Below are positions 5,757 to 10,265 of a stretch of 10,265 nt of DNA, piece by piece. The translations under genes and the position numbers were made by a program. The notes under the pieces are model-generated. The model was given only the letters and a program-made list of their open reading frames with translations. It was not told where the DNA came from and did no database searches. Source of the DNA: an uncultured Elusimicrobiales bacterium (GTDB lineage Bacteria > Elusimicrobiota > Elusimicrobia > Elusimicrobiales > Elusimicrobiaceae); contig CAKUDJ010000014.1 of NCBI GenBank assembly GCA_934644855.1, positions 1 through 10,265 of the forward strand, given 5' to 3'. Position 1 is the stretch's first letter, and each line of letters starts with the position of its first letter.

Positions 5757-6998
5757 ATGGCTAAAAATTTATCGTTTTCTTATTCTAAATTGGGCATGTA
5801 TAAAGAGTGTCCGCAAAAATACAAATTCCGCTATGTGCTGATGTTGCCGGAAAAACCCAAATATTACTTTGCGTTCGGCTCGGCGCTCCACGCGGTGATG
5901 GAGTACATTTACGATATAAAAAATTCCGCTTTTCCCACCTTGCAGCAGGCGTTGGATTTTTTTACGAAAGATTGGCAGAGCACCTCTTTTGAAAAAAAAG
6001 GCTACGCCAGTGCGGAAAAAGAAACCGCCGGCTACCAGGAAGGCCGCCGCATTATAGAAACCTATTACCAAAAGCACGCGGCCACGTTCGCGCATCCGCT
6101 GTCTGTGGAAATGATGTCCAAGCTGGATACGGACGGCTTAAATCTGATTAGCATTTTGGACCGTATTGACTACCTGGGCGACGGCAAAGTGATGATTTTG
6201 GACTATAAAACCGGCAAAACGGTGGAGCGCGCGCCGGACCAGTTATATATGTACCAAAAAGTGGCCGAAATGAGCCCCGCCATTAAAGAACTGGTCCAAC
6301 AAAAGGACCCCGGCGTGCAACAGGTCAAGGTGGAAAAACTCTGCTTTTATCATCTGCCCACCTTAAAAGAAATGTATTTTGAGCGCGCCGACGACCAACA
6401 AATTACGGAATTTTGGCACGGGGTGTTGGCGGTGGCGGACGAAATCCGCGCGGGCAAGTTTTCCCCCACCCCCGGCGAAAACCAATGCCGCTGGTGCGAT
6501 TACCGCAACATCTGCCCCGTATTTACGGGTAAAGAATACACCGGCCCCGGCGGTTATGGCGCGCGTTTTATAAACCCGGCCCCGGCGGCGGCCCCTGCAG
6601 CGCAAGCGCAGGCTACCCCGGCCCCCGCACCGCTTAAAAAAACACCGCAGGAAGAATTAAGCGATAAAATTGACCGTTGCGGTGCGGCGTTGGAAGATTA
6701 CGAAAAATTGAAAAAAGAGATTATTGCTCTTATGCAGGCACAGCATTTTGACCGCCATTTCGGCGCGCATTATCAGGCCGAACTAAAACGCCTGACGCAT
6801 ACCCAATTTAACGATAAACAAAAAGTGGTGGAGCTTTTGCGCTCCTTAAATTTATTACATAAAACATTAGTTCCCACGCAAAGCACGGTGGAAGCCCTGC
6901 TGACGGATAATACGGTTCCCGCAGAGCAAAAAGCGCGTTTGGGCGCGCTGGGCACCCCGCAGGAAAGCGTAGAACTGGAACTTAAAAAAACGGAGTAA
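5757..6998 (+). CDS. RecB/Cas4-like PD-(D/E)XK nuclease with predicted Fe-S cluster
   Basis: This 413-residue protein fits the PDDEXK_1 (RecB/AddB/Cas4-like) superfamily. The N-terminus has F-S-Y-S-K-L then E-C18-P, typical of these enzymes. Motif I region GSALHAVMEY has H45 and E49. D135/D138 in LDRID and D149-Y-K151-T-G form the metal and catalytic core, and Q162-L-Y-M-Y166 is the QxxxY motif. C18 with C244, C247 and C253 (QCRWCDYRNICP) matches the four-cysteine 4Fe-4S arrangement of AddB and Cas4. An Ala/Pro linker (about 275-300) leads to a charged helical tail of about 110 residues that I do not recognise. It should be a cytoplasmic DNA exonuclease or end-processing enzyme. The start at ATG 5757 is preferred to in-frame ATG 5727, because the latter overlaps the -10 box; the ribosome site TTGGGG (5746-5751) is weak. 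No helicase or cas gene is adjacent, so its partner is unknown. Confidence 0.9.
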   Translation: MAKNLSFSYSKLGMYKECPQKYKFRYVLMLPEKPKYYFAFGSALHAVMEYIYDIKNSAFPTLQQALDFFTKDWQSTSFEKKGYASAEKETAGYQEGRRIIETYYQKHAATFAHPLSVEMMSKLDTDGLNLISILDRIDYLGDGKVMILDYKTGKTVERAPDQLYMYQKVAEMSPAIKELVQQKDPGVQQVKVEKLCFYHLPTLKEMYFERADDQQITEFWHGVLAVADEIRAGKFSPTPGENQCRWCDYRNICPVFTGKEYTGPGGYGARFINPAPAAAPAAQAQATPAPAPLKKTPQEELSDKIDRCGAALEDYEKLKKEIIALMQAQHFDRHFGAHYQAELKRLTHTQFNDKQKVVELLRSLNLLHKTLVPTQSTVEALLTDNTVPAEQKARLGALGTPQESVELELKKTE

Positions 6999-7001
6999 AC
7001 T

Positions 7002-8921
7002 ATGTGGATAAAAAAACCGCAAAAGTCGGATTTTCGTTTCCGTTGGTCTTTTTATATTGTTTTTTTGGCCGCGGCTATGTTTTTGGCCGCCAGGGTGGCC
7101 TTGTTTGAAAGTTTCCGCCCTGTTTTTGAGGGTTTAACTAAGCCGGAAGTTTGGAGCGCGTTTTTGAACGGGCTGCGGTTTGATTTTTCCGCCATTGCCG
7201 TATTTTTAGGGCCACTTATTTTGCTGCTTAATTTGCCGGTTAATTCCCGCCGTTGGGCCAAGTGGCTGCTATACATTATTGCGGGCGTGATGCTTGTGTT
7301 GGCCGGCGTATTGGCGGCGGATTTAATTTACTTCCCCAAAGTAAACCGCCATATTGCCGAAGAAATTGTGCAAATTTCGCACGATTGGGGTTTTGTCATT
7401 TCTTATATGTTCGGGCCTGCCTTGTGGCCGCTAGTGGGTTTGTTGGCGGTGTTTGTGTTGGCGTGCTGCTTTATCCGTTGGAAAATTACCACACGCTTTG
7501 CCCCGCAGTTCGGTTCCCCGCTGGCCGAGGGCGGCAAGCTCCTGCTGATTATCCTGCTGATTGTTTTGGGGGTGCGCGGGCATTTGGGGCGCGGCAAGTC
7601 CTTAGGCGTGGCGGACGTGTATAATTATGCGCGTACGCCGTCGGCCGCCGCGTTGACGCTCAACGGTGTTTTTACGGCCTATCAGGTGGGGCGCAAAGGG
7701 CGTGTGGACGTGCAGAACGATTATCCCGTTGAAAAAGCTATCCGCCTGGCGCGCGAACAGCTTTTTTCACCCGGGGAAACGGGCCCCAACGCGCTTTACC
7801 CCCTCATGCGGGAAAGCGCAGGCCCCACCAAGCTAAAAGATGTAAACATTATGATTGTTTTGCTAGAAGGTTGGCACCCGCGGTTTGTGGATTCGCTTTC
7901 CGGCGGGAGCTACGGCGTCACCCCGGTATTTGATGATTTAGTAAAACACGGCCTGACTTTTACCAATGCGTATGCGGCGGGCCTGCGCAGTATTTTTGGG
8001 TTTGCGGCGGTTTTTAGCGGGGTTCCGCTGATTCCGGGTTTGCCTATGTTCGGCTACGGGTTGGAACTCACCGCCTTATCCCCCATGCCCAAAAATTTTG
8101 CCAATGCCGGCTACTATACCTTTTTCGCGCAGACTTCCCACCGGGATTCTTACCGTATGTGCGCGTTAGCCTCCTTTTTGGGGGCCAAAGAGTCCTACGG
8201 GTGGGAAGATATCCCCCAACTGTTAAAATACCGGGATAAGGCCCCTTTCGGCTACGATTACGAGGCCCTGATGTTTGCGGCAGATAAAATTAAAAACCGC
8301 AAAGAGAAAAATTTTATGGGCATGGTGTTTACCGGCATTACGCACGAGCCGTTTGCGCGCACGCTCCCGGAGTTTGACAAATATGAAGGCAACGATTGGG
8401 AAACCGGGTTCAAAAATACGTTGGCGTATGCGGATTGGTCCATCGGCGAGTTTTTGAAACGCGCCAAAGAAGACGGTTGGTTTGATAATACCGTGTTTAT
8501 TTTTGTGGCGGACCATACGTCCGGCGCCAAGACGGATTCCCTGTATGACAAATTCCGTATTCCGCTGGTGATGTACGCCCCCAAACTGCTCCCGGCGGAA
8601 AAACGCAGTATGACGGTATCCCAGTTGGATTTAGTGCCCACCATTTACGCGCTGACGGGGCTGCACGTTCCGTATACGGCGTTTGGGCGCAATATGTTGG
8701 ATACTTCCCGCCGGGACGAGCGTTTTGCGTTTGTGTCCGAAGGGGTAAATATCGGGCTGATTACCCCGCAAGGGGCCGTGCGCCACAGCGGCGCGCAGTT
8801 GTTGGATAGTGAAGCCCAACAAGATACTTTTAATGCCCAAGAAGCGGCCGAAAAACTGCAAGCGTTGGATAAAGCCGCTTATACCTTGCTGAAAGAGAAC
8901 AGGTGGTTTGAACATGAATAA
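7002..8921 (+). CDS. LtaS-family phosphoglycerol transferase-like membrane enzyme
   Basis: This 639-residue protein has five N-terminal membrane helices (about 16-34, 62-79, 88-110, 130-158, 178-191) and a large extracytoplasmic alkaline-phosphatase-fold domain (about 280-560). That layout and length match lipoteichoic acid synthase and related phosphoglycerol or phosphoethanolamine transferases. Predicted Mn2+ ligands are E289 (IVLLEGW), D504 and H505 (VADHT). The nucleophile site is S330 in GLRSIFGF, where LtaS has Thr. H448 (GITHEPF) and R381 (HRDSY) fit the phosphoglycerol-binding residues. Spacing E289-S330-D504 is close to the LtaS spacing I recall. It begins 3 nt after the nuclease stop with GGAG (6992-6995) upstream, and its end overlaps the kinase start. 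In a diderm without lipoteichoic acid the acceptor might be a periplasmic glucan, a glycolipid or a surface glycan. Family assignment is strong, the acceptor unknown. Confidence 0.92.
   Translation: MWIKKPQKSDFRFRWSFYIVFLAAAMFLAARVALFESFRPVFEGLTKPEVWSAFLNGLRFDFSAIAVFLGPLILLLNLPVNSRRWAKWLLYIIAGVMLVLAGVLAADLIYFPKVNRHIAEEIVQISHDWGFVISYMFGPALWPLVGLLAVFVLACCFIRWKITTRFAPQFGSPLAEGGKLLLIILLIVLGVRGHLGRGKSLGVADVYNYARTPSAAALTLNGVFTAYQVGRKGRVDVQNDYPVEKAIRLAREQLFSPGETGPNALYPLMRESAGPTKLKDVNIMIVLLEGWHPRFVDSLSGGSYGVTPVFDDLVKHGLTFTNAYAAGLRSIFGFAAVFSGVPLIPGLPMFGYGLELTALSPMPKNFANAGYYTFFAQTSHRDSYRMCALASFLGAKESYGWEDIPQLLKYRDKAPFGYDYEALMFAADKIKNRKEKNFMGMVFTGITHEPFARTLPEFDKYEGNDWETGFKNTLAYADWSIGEFLKRAKEDGWFDNTVFIFVADHTSGAKTDSLYDKFRIPLVMYAPKLLPAEKRSMTVSQLDLVPTIYALTGLHVPYTAFGRNMLDTSRRDERFAFVSEGVNIGLITPQGAVRHSGAQLLDSEAQQDTFNAQEAAEKLQALDKAAYTLLKENRWFEHE
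8901..8906 (+). promoter_or_regulatory. Ribosome binding site of the kinase gene, inside the transferase gene
   Basis: AGGTGG lies 7 nt before ATG 8914 within the last codons of the transferase. It fixes the kinase start and, with the 8-nt overlap, points to translational coupling. Confidence 0.6.
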
Positions 8922-10265
8922 TAATGTCATTTTAGCGTTGGACCAAGGCAGTTCCGGCACGCGCGTTTTTGCGGTGGACGGCTCCGGCGCGGTATTATAT
9001 AAACGCGCGGAAACCCTTTCGGCCGCGCACCCGCAGGAAGGGTATGCGGAATATGAGGCCGGGAAACTGTTGGAAAGCCAAATCCCCCTCTTAAACGAGA
9101 TATTAGATAAATTGGAGGAGGCGGAAGTCAGCGCGATTGCCGTTTCTTCCCAACGCTCCACGGTAGTTTTGTGGAACCGCCGCACCGGCAAGGCGTTGGC
9201 CCCGGTTTTGAGTTGGCAGGACGGCCGCGCCGCGCAGGAAGCGCAACGCGTGCTGACCCCCCAGCAGGATATGCACCGCCTGACCGGGTTATATAAAACG
9301 CCGTTTTATTCCGCCCCCAAAATTGCCTGGTGCTTAAAACACATCCCGGCGGTGCGCCGCGCGGCCGAAGCGGGCGATTTGGCCGTCGGCCCGGTGGCTA
9401 CTTATTTAATTTGGCATTTAACTAAAGGCGCCGTTTTTGCGGCGGACCCCACTTTGGCCCAACGCACCCTGCTTTATAACATTCATACCGGGGATTGGGA
9501 CGACGATTTGTTAAACGCCTTTGGCATTAACCGCGCCTGCCTGCCCGAAATCCGCCCGACGGCCGGAGATTACGGGATGTATGAATACCGGGGGCGGAGA
9601 ATCCCTATTTTGGTGTGCGTGGGCGACCAACAGGCGTTTATGGCCGGTATGGGGCTCCACGCGGGCAGCAGCAGCATTAATTACGGCACGGGGGCGTTTT
9701 TCCTGCACAACGCGGGGAAAGAGCTAAAGCAAATCCCGGGTATTTTGACGTCGGTTTCCGCCTCCGGCACGGACGGCAAGTGTGATTTCATTTTGGAAGG
9801 CCCCGTTAATGCGTGCGGCGTGGCGTTTGATTGGCTCAAACAGTTGGGCTTTGCCTTTGAAATGGACGAGTTGGACGACTTGTGCGCACAATCAGAGCGC
9901 CCGGTTTGGTTCCTGCCCGCGCTAGGCGGTTTAGGGGCCCCGTATTGGGATTTTAATGCCTCTGCCGTGTTTGCGGGTTTATCCCCCCAAACCAAGCGGG
10001 CGGATATGGCCGCCGGAGTTTTGCGCGGAGTGGCCTTTTTGGTGGCCGATATTGCGTATTACATTAAAAATTACGGGGTGGATTTGGGCCCCATTACGGT
10101 AGCGGGCGGCATGGCTAACAACGCCGCTTTGGTGCAATTCCAGGCGGATATTTTGCAAACCGACTTGCACAAAAGCCCGGAAACGGAATCAACCGTTATG
10201 GGCGCGGCCTATTTGGCGGCGCAGGCGTTAAATATAGATACTTCCGCTTGGGCGCTGTTCCAAAA
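8914..10265 (+). CDS. FGGY-family carbohydrate kinase, glycerol-kinase-like, 3' end outside window
   Basis: The frame begins at ATG 8914, 8 nt inside the transferase gene, and runs open to the window end. It gives 450 residues of an expected 495-500. Family marks are the N-terminal phosphate-binding LALDQGSSGTR (D10), the WQDGR segment (W101), FYSAPKIAW (131-139), NIHTGDWDDDLL (189-200), the catalytic base D238 in VGDQQ, NYGTGAFFL (256-264), PALGGLGAPYWD (335-346) and the nucleotide-side VAGGMANNAALVQFQADIL (396-414). All these align best with glycerol kinase, which phosphorylates glycerol to glycerol 3-phosphate in the cytoplasm. From recalled E. coli numbering, two glycerol contacts differ: E84 is S82 here and Y135 is F131, while R83 (R81) and D245 (D238) are kept. 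The substrate may therefore not be glycerol, so I give no gene symbol. The kinase fold is certain, the substrate is not. Confidence 0.93.
   Translation, partial: MNNNVILALDQGSSGTRVFAVDGSGAVLYKRAETLSAAHPQEGYAEYEAGKLLESQIPLLNEILDKLEEAEVSAIAVSSQRSTVVLWNRRTGKALAPVLSWQDGRAAQEAQRVLTPQQDMHRLTGLYKTPFYSAPKIAWCLKHIPAVRRAAEAGDLAVGPVATYLIWHLTKGAVFAADPTLAQRTLLYNIHTGDWDDDLLNAFGINRACLPEIRPTAGDYGMYEYRGRRIPILVCVGDQQAFMAGMGLHAGSSSINYGTGAFFLHNAGKELKQIPGILTSVSASGTDGKCDFILEGPVNACGVAFDWLKQLGFAFEMDELDDLCAQSERPVWFLPALGGLGAPYWDFNASAVFAGLSPQTKRADMAAGVLRGVAFLVADIAYYIKNYGVDLGPITVAGGMANNAALVQFQADILQTDLHKSPETESTVMGAAYLAAQALNIDTSAWALFQ

Noticed and set aside
8631..9191. Open frame of 186 codons on the - strand across the transferase/kinase junction
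   Set aside because: Both + strand proteins are clear homologues through this stretch; the antisense frame has no recognisable sequence.

Overview
The window carries five protein-coding genes, all on the + strand (the first and last cut by the window edges), and one tRNA gene on the - strand. Gene density is high, genes end in clean intrinsic terminators, and codon use is evenly bacterial. The cell is probably a diderm bacterium: it has a Sec-exported protein, a polytopic LtaS-type transferase and a very large MFS-like membrane protein. The style of the giant protein and the mixed gene order remind me of the Elusimicrobiota (gut-associated). That is an impression from memory, not something the sequence proves.

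Layout. (1) Positions 2-4108: the 3' part of a giant gene (at least 1368 codons). Its product has a long N-terminal region, a two-copy internal repeat, a beta-rich segment and a C-terminal 12-helix MFS-like domain. A strong terminator follows. (2) Positions 4200-4345: a - strand tRNA-Arg(UCU) gene with its own terminator, convergent with the giant gene. (3) Positions 4346-4675: an AT-rich intergenic stretch with several hairpins, a repeated AGGTCCT element and a near-consensus promoter. (4) Positions 4676-5611: a monocistronic gene for a secreted, helical, basic protein of unknown function, closed by a terminator. (5) From a promoter near 5701-5728, an apparent three-gene operon: a stand-alone RecB/Cas4-like PD-(D/E)XK protein with four Fe-S-type cysteines (5757-6998), an LtaS/alkaline-phosphatase-fold phosphoglycerol transferase homologue (7002-8921), and an FGGY kinase most like glycerol kinase (8914 to beyond the window end). 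Spacing is 3 nt between the first two and an 8 nt overlap between the last two.

How the genes may work together. The LtaS-like enzyme and the glycerol-kinase-like enzyme are translationally coupled. Both fit glycerol-phosphate chemistry: one would transfer phosphoglycerol at the cell surface, the other would make glycerol 3-phosphate in the cytoplasm. However, the kinase appears to have changed two of the residues that glycerol kinases use to hold glycerol, so its substrate is uncertain. The nuclease has no obvious link to envelope chemistry and may simply share the promoter. No mobile element, CRISPR array or phage gene was seen.
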